A stretch of 64,000 nucleotides of DNA. Source: an uncultured Gammaproteobacteria bacterium (GTDB lineage Bacteria; Pseudomonadota; Gammaproteobacteria; Nitrosococcales; Methylophagaceae). Where the stretch lies: the NCBI GenBank assembly GCA_913042265.1, contig CAJWKF010000002.1:1-64000 (forward strand), given 5' to 3'. Positions 45,736 through 55,913 of this stretch are shown piece after piece (the first letter of the stretch is position 1; each line of letters starts with the position of its first letter). Made by a program: the position numbers and the translations under genes. The notes under the pieces were generated by a model, which did not search any database, was not told the origin of the DNA, and saw nothing but the letters and a program-made list of their open reading frames with translations.

Positions 45736-47655
45736 TTGAATGATATAATGAAAAACATAGTTCTATGGGTAGTGATAGCAGTTGTTTTAATGTCAGTGTT
45801 CAATAATTTTGGGCCGAGACCAGTGAAACAAGATGAGATAGATTACTCTACCTTCATTTCTAACATCAAAAATGGTGCGGTATCCTCTGTTGATATTCAA
45901 GATAGGACAATTAAAGGCACATTAACTGATAACAGTAAATTTACGACATATAGCCCAAGTTACGATCCAGGCTTAATGGGTGATCTACTAAATAATGGTG
46001 TGACGGTTCAAGCTAAACCTGCCGAAGAAACTAGTTTTTTGATGCAAATTTTTATTTCTTGGTTCCCAATGTTACTTCTGATTGTTGTGTGGGTCGTATT
46101 TATGCGTAACATGCAGGGTGGTGGCGGTGGAGGTAAAAATCCAATGTCATTTGGTAAGAGCAAGGCAAAAATGCTCAATGAAGATCAAGTTAAAGTCACT
46201 TTTAAGGATGTTGCTGGCGTTGAAGAAGCCAAAGAAGAAGTCAGTGAGTTAGTAGACTTCTTAAGAGAACCAAGTAAATTCCAAAAGTTGGGCGGTAAAA
46301 TTCCTCGGGGTATTTTACTTTGTGGTTCTCCGGGTACGGGTAAAACGCTACTTGCAAAAGCGATTGCTGGTGAAGCAAAAGTGCCTTTCTTTACTATTTC
46401 GGGTTCCGATTTCGTTGAAATGTTTGTGGGTGTAGGTGCATCCAGAGTTCGGGATATGTTCGAACAGGCTAAAAAGCACGCACCTTGCATTATTTTTATT
46501 GATGAAATAGATGCAGTAGGCCGTAGTCGAGGTGCAGGTGTGGGTGGCGGTAATGATGAACGTGAACAAACTCTTAACCAACTTTTAGTAGAAATGGATG
46601 GTTTTGAAGGTAATGATGGGGTAATTGTGATTGCCGCGACTAACCGTCCAGATGTATTAGATCCTGCATTGCTCCGTCCTGGTCGTTTTGATCGTCAAGT
46701 CGTCGTGCCACTCCCAGATATCCGAGGTCGTGAACAAATATTAAATGTACACCTAAGTAAAGTGCCTGCGTCAGAAGATGTAGAAGCATCGCTGATAGCG
46801 CGCGGTACCCCCGGATTTTCTGGTGCAGATCTTGCTAACTTGGTCAACGAGGCAGCGTTATTTGCAGCTCGCGCTACCCAGCGCTTTGTCACAATGAATG
46901 ATATGGAAAAGGCTAAAGATAAAATTATGATGGGTGCTGAACGTGCATCAATGGTAATGAGTGAAAAGGAAAAAGAATTGACGGCCTATCATGAAGCTGG
47001 TCATGCGATCGTTGGGCGGCTTCTGCCAGCACATGATCCTGTTTACAAAGTAAGCATAATCCCACGTGGTCGTGCCCTTGGCGTTACGATGTTCCTCCCA
47101 ACTGAAGATAAATATAGCAACAGTAAACTACAGCTGGAGAGTCAGATTTCGACTTTATATGGCGGCCGTATTGCTGAAGAAATGATCTATGGTGCTGATG
47201 CGGTAACAACTGGAGCATCAAATGACATTGAACGGGCTACCGAAATCGCACAGAGTATGGTTACTAAGTGGGGATTATCTGATCATATGGGTCCATTGGC
47301 TTATGGTGTTGAGGACAATGGTGGCTTCTTGGGACAAGGGGGATCAAGTTCAAAATTAGTTTCAGATGTTACTGCTAAACAAATCGATGAAGATGTCAGA
47401 GCTTTAATCAACCGTAATTATCAGCGTGCAGAGCAATTGTTGACTGATCATAACGAACATTTACATACTATGGCTAAGCTGTTAATGAAATATGAAACAA
47501 TAGATAGCGACCAAATTGACGCTATCATGGATGGCCGTGATCCTGGCGAGCCCAAGGGCTGGAGTGATGATAAATCATCACCGACACCGCCTCCTTCTCC
47601 AGAAGCATCAGATGATCCTGAAACGCCAGGTGAACAGGCAGACTTACTACACTAA
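45736..47655 (+). CDS. ftsH: ATP-dependent zinc metalloprotease FtsH
   Basis: FtsH is the membrane-bound AAA+ protease that degrades LpxC, sigma-32 and misassembled membrane proteins. The 639-residue protein has two N-terminal helices flanking a periplasmic domain, Walker [18 protein letters not shown], Walker [13 protein letters not shown], the second region of homology with RPGRFDRQ, and the zinc site HEAGH. A Gly-rich linker (GGGGGGKNP) precedes the AAA domain. The start is a TTG at 45736 with GAGGT 8 nt upstream; an ATG four codons later is possible but poorly spaced from that site. Confidence 0.95.
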   Translation: MNDIMKNIVLWVVIAVVLMSVFNNFGPRPVKQDEIDYSTFISNIKNGAVSSVDIQDRTIKGTLTDNSKFTTYSPSYDPGLMGDLLNNGVTVQAKPAEETSFLMQIFISWFPMLLLIVVWVVFMRNMQGGGGGGKNPMSFGKSKAKMLNEDQVKVTFKDVAGVEEAKEEVSELVDFLREPSKFQKLGGKIPRGILLCGSPGTGKTLLAKAIAGEAKVPFFTISGSDFVEMFVGVGASRVRDMFEQAKKHAPCIIFIDEIDAVGRSRGAGVGGGNDEREQTLNQLLVEMDGFEGNDGVIVIAATNRPDVLDPALLRPGRFDRQVVVPLPDIRGREQILNVHLSKVPASEDVEASLIARGTPGFSGADLANLVNEAALFAARATQRFVTMNDMEKAKDKIMMGAERASMVMSEKEKELTAYHEAGHAIVGRLLPAHDPVYKVSIIPRGRALGVTMFLPTEDKYSNSKLQLESQISTLYGGRIAEEMIYGADAVTTGASNDIERATEIAQSMVTKWGLSDHMGPLAYGVEDNGGFLGQGGSSSKLVSDVTAKQIDEDVRALINRNYQRAEQLLTDHNEHLHTMAKLLMKYETIDSDQIDAIMDGRDPGEPKGWSDDKSSPTPPPSPEASDDPETPGEQADLLH

Positions 47656-47682
47656 AAACTAAAATAAGCTGAAGGTACACCA

Positions 47683-48522
47683 ATGATCCTTGATTGTAGG
47701 GGTAAGTCATTAGATCTGACTTATCCACAAGTAATGGGCATTCTGAATGTGACCCCTGATTCGTTTTCGGATGGGGGTCAATTTTTTGGTGAAGACTTAG
47801 CCTTAAAGCAAGCAAAACAGATGGTTGCAGATGGTGCCACGATTGTTGACGTTGGTGGTGAATCGACACGGCCGGGCGCTGCTATCGTTACTATTGAGGA
47901 AGAAATAGCTCGCGTTATACCAGTCATTAAGGCTATTGAATCTGAAGTCGATGTTGTAATTTCTATTGACACTAGTAAACCTGAAGTAATGCGTGCTGCA
48001 ATTGCTGGGGGTGCAGGTCTTATAAACGACGTTCAAGCTCTTCGTGTCAATGGTGCTCTCGATACTGCATTTGAATTGAATGTACCAGTCTGCCTAATGC
48101 ATGCACAAGGAACGCCTAAAACGATGCAAGACAACCCTCAGTATGGAGATGTTGTTGCTGAGGTCACTAATTTTTTGTTAGAGCGTGTCAAAATATGCGA
48201 AGCTCATGGGATCAACAGGGACAAATTGATTATCGATCCTGGCTTTGGTTTTGGAAAAATGGCCAAGCATAATTTGCGTTTGATGAAATATTTAGAGAAA
48301 ATTGTTCAGCTTGACTTGCCTGTTTTGGTTGGAATATCACGAAAGTCTATTATTGGAGAACTACTGAACGTATCTGTGGAGGAACGTTTGGCTGGAAGCC
48401 TAGCGATGACTTCATTAGCAGTATGGAAAGGTGCAAAGTTAATTAGAACTCACGATGTAAGAGAAACAGCACAAGCCGTTAATTTGAGTAACTACGTAAT
48501 GCAGGTGGAAGATTTTGACTAA
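47683..48522 (+). CDS. folP: Dihydropteroate synthase
   Basis: FolP joins p-aminobenzoate to dihydropterin pyrophosphate in folate synthesis, and it is the sulfonamide target. The 279-residue protein has [55 protein letters not shown] and [11 protein letters not shown], the full set of family motifs. It overlaps the glmM start by 8 bp, as the pair does in many gammaproteobacteria. Confidence 0.96.
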   Translation: MILDCRGKSLDLTYPQVMGILNVTPDSFSDGGQFFGEDLALKQAKQMVADGATIVDVGGESTRPGAAIVTIEEEIARVIPVIKAIESEVDVVISIDTSKPEVMRAAIAGGAGLINDVQALRVNGALDTAFELNVPVCLMHAQGTPKTMQDNPQYGDVVAEVTNFLLERVKICEAHGINRDKLIIDPGFGFGKMAKHNLRLMKYLEKIVQLDLPVLVGISRKSIIGELLNVSVEERLAGSLAMTSLAVWKGAKLIRTHDVRETAQAVNLSNYVMQVEDFD

Positions 48523-49867
48523 ACAACAGAAGCATTTTTTCGGAACAGATGGCATCCGTGGACGTCTTGGAAATGGAGCGATTACGCCTGAATTTGTATT
48601 GAAGTTAGGATGGGCAGTTGGTCGTGTTTTGGCTAAAGAAAAAAACAGCAAGGTTTTAATCGGCAAAGATACACGTATCTCGGGCTACATGCTTGAATCC
48701 GCATTACAGGCTGGCTTATCTGCTGCGGGTGTGGATATTTATTTGCTAGGCCCGATGCCGACACCTGCAATTGCATATCTAACCCGCACTTTTCATGCTC
48801 AAGCGGGTATTGTAATTAGTGCTTCACATAATCCATATTACGATAATGGTATTAAGTTTTTTACTAGTGAAGGAACAAAGTTAGCGGAAGCTATCGAATT
48901 AGAAATCGAGGCAATGATAGAGGAACCATTAATAACAGTTGAATCATCAATGCTTGGAAAAGCTCATCGTATTGATGATGCACGCGGCCGTTATATTGAG
49001 TTTTGTAAAAGTACAGTTCCACTGAAAATGAACTTTTCAGGTTTAAAAATTGTGGTTGACTGTGCCAACGGTGCTACTTATCACGTCGCGCCTGATGTTT
49101 TTAAGGAACTTGGTGCCGAAGTCGTTTCAATGGGAGTTAAACCTAACGGTCTTAACATCAATCAAAACTGTGGCTCAACAGAACCACAATTATTACAAGA
49201 TGCAGTACTAGAGCACCAGGCGGACCTCGGAGTTGCATTAGATGGTGATGGGGATCGGTTGATCATGGTTGATCACAGAGGTGAACTCGTGGATGGCGAT
49301 AGTTTATTGTTTATTATTGCGCGCTCTCAAAAGCTTCGTGGCAAAGGTAGTAATTCTGTTGTCGGTACACAAATGTCTAATTTGGGATTGGAGCATGCCT
49401 TGAAAGAGCATGATATGGTATTACACCGCTCTCAAGTTGGTGACCGCTATGTAATTGAAATGCTTAAAGAAACAGGTGGTATAGTTGGTGGGGAGGCTTC
49501 AGGGCATATTATCTGTTTAGATAAAACTACAACTGGAGATGGCATTGTCGCAGCGTTACAGGTCTTATGTGAAGTAATTCGAACGGGCAATAATTTGCAT
49601 GAGTTACAATCATCGATGATTAAGTTTCCACAAACACTGGTGAATGTTAGGGTGAACCAAGTAACTAATTTAGTTGAAGATGAGTCAGTTCTAGCAATTG
49701 TAGATTCTGTTGAGAAAAGGCTGGGTAGCGAGGGGCGCGTATTGATAAGGGCTTCAGGCACCGAGCCCGTAATTAGAGTAATGGTAGAGGGCCGCGATTT
49801 GGGATTGACTCAAAGCTTAGCAAATGAGGTGGTTAGTGTTATTGAGGCTAAAGTTAAAGATGCTTAA
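48515..49867 (+). CDS. glmM: Phosphoglucosamine mutase
   Basis: GlmM converts glucosamine 6-phosphate to the 1-phosphate for peptidoglycan and LPS. The 450-residue protein has the phosphoserine loop [19 protein letters not shown], the metal-binding DGDGDRLIM, the sugar-binding GEASGH, and the phosphate-binding [11 protein letters not shown]. The start is a TTG at 48515 inside folP, preceded by AGGTGGA at a suitable distance. It reads [16 protein letters not shown], the normal family N terminus. Confidence 0.95.
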   Translation: MTKQQKHFFGTDGIRGRLGNGAITPEFVLKLGWAVGRVLAKEKNSKVLIGKDTRISGYMLESALQAGLSAAGVDIYLLGPMPTPAIAYLTRTFHAQAGIVISASHNPYYDNGIKFFTSEGTKLAEAIELEIEAMIEEPLITVESSMLGKAHRIDDARGRYIEFCKSTVPLKMNFSGLKIVVDCANGATYHVAPDVFKELGAEVVSMGVKPNGLNINQNCGSTEPQLLQDAVLEHQADLGVALDGDGDRLIMVDHRGELVDGDSLLFIIARSQKLRGKGSNSVVGTQMSNLGLEHALKEHDMVLHRSQVGDRYVIEMLKETGGIVGGEASGHIICLDKTTTGDGIVAALQVLCEVIRTGNNLHELQSSMIKFPQTLVNVRVNQVTNLVEDESVLAIVDSVEKRLGSEGRVLIRASGTEPVIRVMVEGRDLGLTQSLANEVVSVIEAKVKDA

Positions 49868-49942
49868 TATTTAGTTCGAAGATATTGAGAATTAAATAAG
49901 GAAGTATCTATTTGAATTATTTTTATAGGGTTGGAATCGTCG

Positions 49943-50725
49943 ATGCGTAAGCCTTTAGTCGCTGGCAATTGGAAAATGAATGGTACTAATGATAGTAATC
50001 GTCAATTACTTGATAATATTCTAGCTTCTATTGATGGCTTTGCTGACATTGACGTTGCAATTTTCCCTCCTGCTGTATACATACACCAAGTTCGAGAGGC
50101 ATTAAAAGGCACTGGTATACATTGGGGTACTCAAAATGTTTCATCCTATCTTGAAGGTCCATATACTGGAGAAGTATCGGCAGCAATGATTAATGATTTT
50201 AATTGTGAATATACTTTAATAGGGCATTCTGAACGTCGCTGCCTATATGATGAATTAAATCTGGACCAATTAGTTTTAGACCAATTGTTGGCAGAAAAAT
50301 ATGAAACAGCAGCTTCCTCAGGTTTAACTCCAATTATTTGTATAGGTGAGAGTCCCCAAGAGCATGAAAAGGGACAAACGGAAGAGGTTGTCGTTAGACT
50401 TTTGGATACCTTAATAGCTCATCAAGGAGCGGAGGCATTATCGCGGACTTTGTTGGCCTATGAGCCTGTGTGGGCAATTGGTACAGGAAAATCTGCATCG
50501 CCGGAATGGGCGCAGAACGTCCACCAGTTCATGCGAGAGCGCGTGGCAAAGCATGATCGGAAGACAGCAGAAAACTTACGAATACTTTACGGCGGCAGCG
50601 TTAAAGGTAATAATGCGGCCTCATTATTTTCAAAACCAGATATAGATGGCGGTTTAATCGGTGGTGCATCATTAATCGCAGATGAATTCGTCAATATTTG
50701 CCAGGCAGCGGCACAACACAAATAG
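49943..50725 (+). CDS. tpiA: Triosephosphate isomerase
   Basis: TpiA interconverts glyceraldehyde 3-phosphate and dihydroxyacetone phosphate. From the ATG at 49943 (MRKPLVAGNWKMNG) it is 260 residues. The track's TTG start at 49931 adds four residues not seen in the family. Catalytic regions are NWKMNG (Lys), IGHSERR (His) and AYEPVWAIGTG (Glu), followed by the phosphate-binding GGSVKGNNA. It lies between glmM and secG, as in many gammaproteobacteria. Confidence 0.96.
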   Translation: MRKPLVAGNWKMNGTNDSNRQLLDNILASIDGFADIDVAIFPPAVYIHQVREALKGTGIHWGTQNVSSYLEGPYTGEVSAAMINDFNCEYTLIGHSERRCLYDELNLDQLVLDQLLAEKYETAASSGLTPIICIGESPQEHEKGQTEEVVVRLLDTLIAHQGAEALSRTLLAYEPVWAIGTGKSASPEWAQNVHQFMRERVAKHDRKTAENLRILYGGSVKGNNAASLFSKPDIDGGLIGGASLIADEFVNICQAAAQHK

Positions 50726-50737
50726 GTCAATATTAAG

Positions 50738-51091
50738 ATGGACACACTAATTCTTGCTATACACATGGTCATATCAGTATTACTGGTGGGCTTAATTTTA
50801 ATCCAACATGGTAAAGGTGCAGATGCTGGTGCTGCTGCTCTTGGCGGAGGCGGAGGCGGAGGCGGAGGCGCTTCATCAAGCCTGTTTGGTAGTCAAGGCT
50901 CTGCTTCATTTTTATCGAGAACAAGTGCAATTCTAGCCATGTTGTTTTTTATTAGTAGTCTTACGCTAGCATACTTTGCCGGTAGAACTGACCGTGTGGA
51001 AAGTGTCACTGAAGCTGCAGTGCCAACTATGAGTATTACAGAGCAAGATGCAGCTAAGCCAACACCTGCTGATTTACCAGAGTTACCTTAA
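50738..51091 (+). CDS. secG: Protein translocase subunit SecG
   Basis: SecG is a small inner-membrane partner of SecYE. The 117-residue protein has two helices (LAIHMVISVLLVGLILIQHG and the later ILAMLFFISSLTLAYFAG) and the family's GADAGAA...SSSLFGSQGSASFL loop between them. The loop contains a run of nine Gly encoded by an almost perfect hexamer repeat, longer than the usual short Gly cluster. The C-terminal tail is polar. tRNA-Leu follows 9 bp later. Confidence 0.94.
   Translation: MDTLILAIHMVISVLLVGLILIQHGKGADAGAAALGGGGGGGGGASSSLFGSQGSASFLSRTSAILAMLFFISSLTLAYFAGRTDRVESVTEAAVPTMSITEQDAAKPTPADLPELP
50843..50869 (+). repeat. GGCGGA hexamer microsatellite inside secG
   Basis: Four and a half copies of GGCGGA (27 nt) encode nine consecutive Gly in the cytoplasmic loop of SecG. 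Because the unit is a multiple of three, gain or loss by slippage would change the Gly count without a frameshift. The pure GGC/GGA alternation is unusual against the AT-rich background. Confidence 0.8.
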
Positions 51092-51100
51092 TATCTAAAA

Positions 51101-51186
51101 GCCGACGTGGTGAAATTGGTAGACACGCCATCTTGAGGGGGTGGTGGACATAGTCCGTGGCGGTTCGACTCCGCCCGCCGGCACCA
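51101..51186 (+). tRNA. tRNA-Leu (anticodon GAG)
   Basis: The sequence folds as a class II tRNA. It has acceptor arm GCCGACG, D-stem GTG/CAC, anticodon stem CCATC/GGTGG around the loop TTGAGGG (anticodon GAG, reading CUU/CUC), a long variable arm with GGAC/GTCC, the T arm GGCGG/CCGCC with TTCGACT, and an encoded CCA. The acceptor 3' strand CGCCGGC leaves one A-C mismatch at pair 5:68. E. coli tRNA-Leu(GAG) has A-U there (recalled). It lies between secG and nuoA, a placement shared with several gammaproteobacteria. Confidence 0.93.
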
Positions 51187-51205
51187 TTAGATATTGATCC
51201 AATAG

Positions 51206-51225
51206 ATACCTTCTAGGTATTTCTT
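51206..51225 (+). terminator. Possible intrinsic terminator after tRNA-Leu
   Basis: ATACCT-TCT-AGGTAT forms a perfect 6-bp hairpin followed by TTCTT, 19 bp after the tRNA. The stem is short and the T-run is interrupted. It would separate the car-secG-tRNA unit from nuo. Confidence 0.4.
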
Positions 51226-51343
51226 CGTTATTGCTCTGCTGCTATGGTCGTGGGATACTTATAGATGTGATGTAAATGCCATTTTAGTGTAGTCATTGTT
51301 ACTTTGATTATGTGTTACTGACAATTTATAAAGAAGAGCGCGT

Positions 51344-51700
51344 ATGTTGGCTGATTATCTCCCCATTTTATTATTTATCGTCATAGGCATAGGCTTCGGC
51401 GTTATGCCAATATTAGCTGGCTTTGTTCTAGGTCCCCAACGCCCTGACGCTGAAAAGTTATCTCCTTACGAATGTGGTTTTGCCCCTTTTGATGAAGCTC
51501 ATATGAAATTTGATGTGCGTTTTTATTTGGTTGCTATCTTGTTTATTATTTTTGATTTAGAAATTGCATTCTTATTCCCTTGGGCTGTAGTTCTTGATGA
51601 TATTGGTGTATTTGGGCTGTTAGCGATGTTTTTATTTTTAGCTATTTTGGTCGTGGGGTTCATCTATGAATGGAAAAAAGGTGCACTCGAATGGGAATAG
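51344..51700 (+). CDS. nuoA: NADH-quinone oxidoreductase subunit A
   Basis: NuoA is a three-helix membrane subunit at the junction of the complex I arms. The 118-residue protein has [21 protein letters not shown] with the conserved ExxECG-type Cys loop, [25 protein letters not shown] and a C-terminal helix. It is the first gene of the nuo cluster and overlaps nuoB by 10 bp. The 157-bp gap from tRNA-Leu holds the putative nuo promoter, not pinned down. Confidence 0.95.
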   Translation: MLADYLPILLFIVIGIGFGVMPILAGFVLGPQRPDAEKLSPYECGFAPFDEAHMKFDVRFYLVAILFIIFDLEIAFLFPWAVVLDDIGVFGLLAMFLFLAILVVGFIYEWKKGALEWE

Positions 51701-52191
51701 AAGGCATTTTAGAAGAAGGTGTGGTAACTACTACTGCTGATAAATTAATTAACTGGGCGCGTACAGGCTCTCTATGGCCAATGACATTCGGTTTAGCCTG
51801 TTGTGCGGTTGAAATGATGCAAGCCGGCGCATCAAGATATGATCTAGATCGTTTTGGTGTTGTCTTCAGACCAAGTCCGCGCCAGTCAGATGTAATGATT
51901 GTGGCGGGTACGCTAGTTAATAAGATGGCACCAGCTTTACGTAAAGTTTATGATCAAATGTCCGAACCACGCTGGGTGATTTCAATGGGGTCTTGTGCTA
52001 ATGGAGGGGGGTACTACCATTATTCATATTCAGTAGTTCGTGGGTGTGATCGTATAGTACCTGTTGATATTTATGTGCCTGGTTGTCCGCCTACAGCAGA
52101 AGCGTTGCTTTACGGAATAATTCAGTTGCAAAAGAAAATTCGCCGCACAGAAACCATAGCAAAACCTGCAAAAGTTATAATAGATAGATAA
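51691..52191 (+). CDS. nuoB: NADH-quinone oxidoreductase subunit B
   Basis: NuoB carries the terminal Fe-S cluster N2 that passes electrons to quinone. From the ATG at 51691 inside nuoA the protein has 166 residues and starts [12 protein letters not shown]; the track start at 51670 adds seven residues from nuoA reading. Cluster ligands are in [10 protein letters not shown] (two Cys), SMGSCANGG and [10 protein letters not shown]. Its stop overlaps nuoC by one base. Confidence 0.96.
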   Translation: MGIEGILEEGVVTTTADKLINWARTGSLWPMTFGLACCAVEMMQAGASRYDLDRFGVVFRPSPRQSDVMIVAGTLVNKMAPALRKVYDQMSEPRWVISMGSCANGGGYYHYSYSVVRGCDRIVPVDIYVPGCPPTAEALLYGIIQLQKKIRRTETIAKPAKVIIDR

Positions 52192-52850
52192 TGACTCAAT
52201 TGCTGAAATCGAAATTAGAGTCTGAACTGGCTGAAGTATTGCTGGATTGTGAATATGTTGGTGGTGAAGTGACGATTCATATTGCTGCGGAAAATTTAGC
52301 ATCGACTTGCCAGTTGCTGCGTGATGATTTTGATTTTGAGCAGTTAATGGATCTCTGTGGAGTTGATTACTCAACTTATGGAGGTTCTGCCTGGGAGACT
52401 AAATCAGTAACAGATAAAGGATTTAGTCGTGCAGTTGATGCTCCAAGCCGCGAAGAGCCAGTAGACGAGGGTTTTCGTTATGCTGTGGTTTATCACCTTT
52501 TATCACTGAAACATAATATGCGGTTAAGGGTTAAAGTTCGTTTAGATGCGGCGCATCCTATGATTGATAGCGTGACATCAATTTGGGAAAGTGCAAACTG
52601 GTATGAGCGAGAAGCTTTTGATTTGTTTGGTATTTTGTTTGATGGTCATCAAGATCTTCGTCGTATTTTGACTGATTATGGGTTTATTGGCCATCCATTT
52701 AGGAAAGATTTCCCATTAATTGGTAATGTCGAGATGCGTTATGACGCGGATAAAAAACGCGTAGTTTATGAGCCTGTCAGTATTCAAGAAAGAACGCTAG
52801 TACCTCGTGTTATTCGTGATGACAACCGTCACGAAAAGGGACAGGTCTAA
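52191..52850 (+). CDS. nuoC: NADH-quinone oxidoreductase subunit C
   Basis: NuoC is a peripheral-arm subunit near the quinone site. The 219-residue protein is separate from NuoD, unlike the fused NuoCD of E. coli. Family motifs are [17 protein letters not shown] and [21 protein letters not shown]. An internal loop ([20 protein letters not shown]) lengthens the middle. It overlaps nuoD by one base. Confidence 0.95.
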   Translation: MTQLLKSKLESELAEVLLDCEYVGGEVTIHIAAENLASTCQLLRDDFDFEQLMDLCGVDYSTYGGSAWETKSVTDKGFSRAVDAPSREEPVDEGFRYAVVYHLLSLKHNMRLRVKVRLDAAHPMIDSVTSIWESANWYEREAFDLFGILFDGHQDLRRILTDYGFIGHPFRKDFPLIGNVEMRYDADKKRVVYEPVSIQERTLVPRVIRDDNRHEKGQV

Positions 52851-54103
52851 TGGCTGAAATTAAAAACTATACATTGAACTTTGGTCCTCAGCATCCCGCA
52901 GCTCATGGTGTTTTACGTCTTATTTTAGAGTTAGATGGTGAGATCGTGCAACGCGCAGATCCTCATATTGGTCTTCTTCACCGCGGAACAGAAAAATTAG
53001 CAGAATCAAAGCCATATAATCAAAGTATTGGTTATATGGATCGTTTAGATTATGTGTCGATGTTATCCAATGAGCATGCTTATGTAATGGCGATTGAGAA
53101 ACTACTCGGTGTCCAAGTACCTGAACGAGCGCAGTATATACGAGTGATGTTTGATGAAATCACACGAGTTTTGAACCACCTAATGTGGCTTGGTACTCAT
53201 GGCCTTGATATTGGTGCTATGACTATTTTTCTTTATTGTTTTCGCGAACGTGAAGATTTAATGGATTGCTATGAGGCTGTGTCAGGTGCCCGAATGCATG
53301 CAACATATTATCGGCCTGGTGGTGTTTACCGTGATCTGCCAGATTCGATTGCTAAATACAAGGCATCAAAATGGCATAGCGAAAAAGAAGTTAAGCTAAA
53401 AAATAAAAGTAGAGAAGGTAGCCTGTTAGATTTCATTGAGGACTTTACTCAACGATTTCCTGGCTGTGTCGATGAATATGAAACCTTACTCACAGACAAC
53501 CGGATCTGGAAGCAACGGACGGTAGGGATAGGTGTAGTGTCTCCTGATCGAGCATTACAAATGGGTTTTAGTGGTCCAATGTTACGCGGCTCAGGTGTTG
53601 AATGGGATCTACGTAAGAAACAACCCTATGCTGTCTACGACCGAATGGATTTCGACATCCCTGTGGGGGTTGAAGGCGATTGTTATGATAGATATTTAGT
53701 CCGTGTTGAAGAGATGCGTCAATCAAACCGTATCATCAAACAGTGTGTTGATTGGCTGCGTGATAATCCAGGCCCAGTTATAACAGATGATAATAAAGTA
53801 GCGCCGCCGAGTCGTATTGATATGAAGCAAGATATGGAATCGATGGTACATCACTTTAAATTGTTTACGGAAGGTTACTGTGTGCCAGAAGGTGAGGTCT
53901 ATGCAGCAGTTGAACATCCCAAAGGTGAGTTTGGCGTTTACATGGTTTCTGATGGCGCAAATAAGCCGTATCGATTAAAAATAAGAGCGGCAGGATTTGC
54001 CCATTTAGCGGCGATGAATGAAATGGTCAAAGGCCACATGTTATCGGACGTGGTGGCAATTATTGGTACGATGGATATCGTTTTTGGTGAGATAGACCGA
54101 TGA
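52850..54103 (+). CDS. nuoD: NADH-quinone oxidoreductase subunit D
   Basis: NuoD forms the quinone-binding pocket with NuoB. The 417-residue protein has [16 protein letters not shown] at the N terminus with the His that contacts quinone, [28 protein letters not shown] with the Tyr region, [10 protein letters not shown] and the C-terminal [12 protein letters not shown]. Its stop overlaps nuoE by 4 bp (ATGA). Confidence 0.97.
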   Translation: MAEIKNYTLNFGPQHPAAHGVLRLILELDGEIVQRADPHIGLLHRGTEKLAESKPYNQSIGYMDRLDYVSMLSNEHAYVMAIEKLLGVQVPERAQYIRVMFDEITRVLNHLMWLGTHGLDIGAMTIFLYCFREREDLMDCYEAVSGARMHATYYRPGGVYRDLPDSIAKYKASKWHSEKEVKLKNKSREGSLLDFIEDFTQRFPGCVDEYETLLTDNRIWKQRTVGIGVVSPDRALQMGFSGPMLRGSGVEWDLRKKQPYAVYDRMDFDIPVGVEGDCYDRYLVRVEEMRQSNRIIKQCVDWLRDNPGPVITDDNKVAPPSRIDMKQDMESMVHHFKLFTEGYCVPEGEVYAAVEHPKGEFGVYMVSDGANKPYRLKIRAAGFAHLAAMNEMVKGHMLSDVVAIIGTMDIVFGEIDR

Positions 54104-54609
54104 GTTATTTGGAATTAAATTCTGTTAAAGAAGATTTATTTAATGCTGACGTGCGCCAGCAAATTGATACGTGGGTCTTAAAATTTCCAGCTGGTCAAGC
54201 ACAATCAGCAGTAATTCCAGCATTACATATTTTGCAAGATAATCATGATGGCTGGCTTTCAAAAGATTTGATGGATAAATTGGCTACTTATCTGGGAATG
54301 CCTTCAATAAGTGTTTATGAAGTAGCAACATTTTACACAATGTATGAGCTTGAACCTGTAGGTAAAAATAAGATTAGTGTTTGCACTAATATTTCCTGCA
54401 TGCTGCGTGGCTCGGAAGAGATCGTCGAACATTTAAAACAAAGGTTAGGTGTTTCATTTGGTGAAACGACAGATGATGGCTTGGTAACTTTGAAAGAAGT
54501 GGAGTGTTTAGGTGCATGTTGCGGTGCCCCGATGTTGCAATTAAACCGAGATTACCATGAGCACCTTACGCTGGAAAAAATAGATAAACTAGTGGATGGT
54601 TTAACATAA
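54100..54609 (+). CDS. nuoE: NADH-quinone oxidoreductase subunit E
   Basis: NuoE is the 24-kDa-type subunit with the 2Fe-2S cluster N1a. The 169-residue protein has [19 protein letters not shown], the first ligand pair in [10 protein letters not shown] and the second in [11 protein letters not shown]. The second motif has an additional Cys (ACC) beside the ligand, a mild variation. It overlaps nuoD and nuoF. Confidence 0.95.
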   Translation: MSYLELNSVKEDLFNADVRQQIDTWVLKFPAGQAQSAVIPALHILQDNHDGWLSKDLMDKLATYLGMPSISVYEVATFYTMYELEPVGKNKISVCTNISCMLRGSEEIVEHLKQRLGVSFGETTDDGLVTLKEVECLGACCGAPMLQLNRDYHEHLTLEKIDKLVDGLT

Positions 54610-55913
54610 TGGCTTTGAATCAAGTTTGTTTTAGGACTTTAGAGTTTGATGAGCCATGGTCTCTCGAATCTTATCGTCGTGTGGGCGGTTATCAAGCTCT
54701 AGAGAAGATTTTAAAAGAAAACACATCACCAGAAGACATTATCGATGAGATAAAACTATCTAACTTACGAGGTCGAGGTGGTGCAGGTTTTCCTACGGGC
54801 TTGAAGTGGAGCTTCATGCCGAGAAAAGTCCCCGGTGATAAATATATTGTTTGTAACTCAGATGAAGGTGAGCCGGGTACCTGCAAAGATCGAGACATTA
54901 TGAGGTTTAATCCCCACCAGTTAATTGAAGGTATGATTATTGCTGGTTATGCAATTGGTGCAGAAACTGGTTATAACTATGTTCGAGGTGAGTTTGTCGA
55001 GCCAATTGAGCGTTTTGAAGCAGCACTAATAGAAGCAAGAGATGCCGGTTATTTAGGTTTGGATCTTTTGGGCTCTGGGATTAACTTTGAGTTGCATACA
55101 TACCCGGGCGCTGGTGCCTATATTTGTGGTGAAGAAACAGCATTATTAGAGTCTTTAGAGGGCAAAAAAGGCCAGCCACGTTATAAACCTCCGTTTCCTG
55201 CAGGTTTTGGGTTATATGGTAAGCCTACAACTATCAATAATACTGAGACATTAGCTTCAGTGCCAGTAATTTTGCAACATGGAGGCAAGTGGTTTCACGA
55301 TATTGGGTTACCAAATAATGGTGGTACGAAGTGCTTTAGTGTGACAGGTCATGTTAAAAACCCTGGTAACTTTGAAGTGCCTATGGGCATGCCATTTGCT
55401 GAGCTCTTAGAACTTGCTGGTGGCTTACGAGAAGGCCGAACGTTAAAAGCTGTGATTCCAGGTGGCACATCCACGCCTCTGGTGCCAGGTGATGTAATGA
55501 TGAGCTCTTTGATGAGCTACGATGGTATGAGTAAGATAGGCTCAATGCTTGGCGCCGGCTCAGTCATCGTAATGGATGACACTACTTGTATGGTGAAAAC
55601 GCTTGAGCGTATAGCCGAGTTTTATTATGAAGAATCATGTGGACAGTGCACACCATGCCGTGAGGGTACCGGCTGGTTATATCGTGTTGTAAAACGGATT
55701 ATAGATGGTGAAGGAACACAAGTAGATTTAGATCGTTTATTAGCAGTGGCAAATAACATTAGTGGCAATACTATTTGTGCTTTGGGAGAAGCAGCAGCAA
55801 CGCCAGTCCTTAGTTTTATCAAGTATTTTGAAGAAGAGTTCCAGTACCAGATTGATCATCAATGCTGCATGGTTTGCTCCAGTAAAACGAGCGAAGGGCA
55901 ATCAGTCTTATGA
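54609..55913 (+). CDS. nuoF: NADH-quinone oxidoreductase subunit F
   Basis: NuoF binds FMN and NADH and holds the 4Fe-4S cluster N3. The 434-residue protein has [17 protein letters not shown] and [14 protein letters not shown] for [26 protein letters not shown], and the cluster ligands [15 protein letters not shown] with a later Cys in TICALGEAA. It overlaps nuoG by 4 bp. Confidence 0.97.
   Translation: MALNQVCFRTLEFDEPWSLESYRRVGGYQALEKILKENTSPEDIIDEIKLSNLRGRGGAGFPTGLKWSFMPRKVPGDKYIVCNSDEGEPGTCKDRDIMRFNPHQLIEGMIIAGYAIGAETGYNYVRGEFVEPIERFEAALIEARDAGYLGLDLLGSGINFELHTYPGAGAYICGEETALLESLEGKKGQPRYKPPFPAGFGLYGKPTTINNTETLASVPVILQHGGKWFHDIGLPNNGGTKCFSVTGHVKNPGNFEVPMGMPFAELLELAGGLREGRTLKAVIPGGTSTPLVPGDVMMSSLMSYDGMSKIGSMLGAGSVIVMDDTTCMVKTLERIAEFYYEESCGQCTPCREGTGWLYRVVKRIIDGEGTQVDLDRLLAVANNISGNTICALGEAAATPVLSFIKYFEEEFQYQIDHQCCMVCSSKTSEGQSVL

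Noticed and set aside
47525-47869. 114-codon minus-strand ORF across the ftsH-folP junction
   Set aside because: Antisense to two well-supported genes; composition looks like a shadow of their codons.
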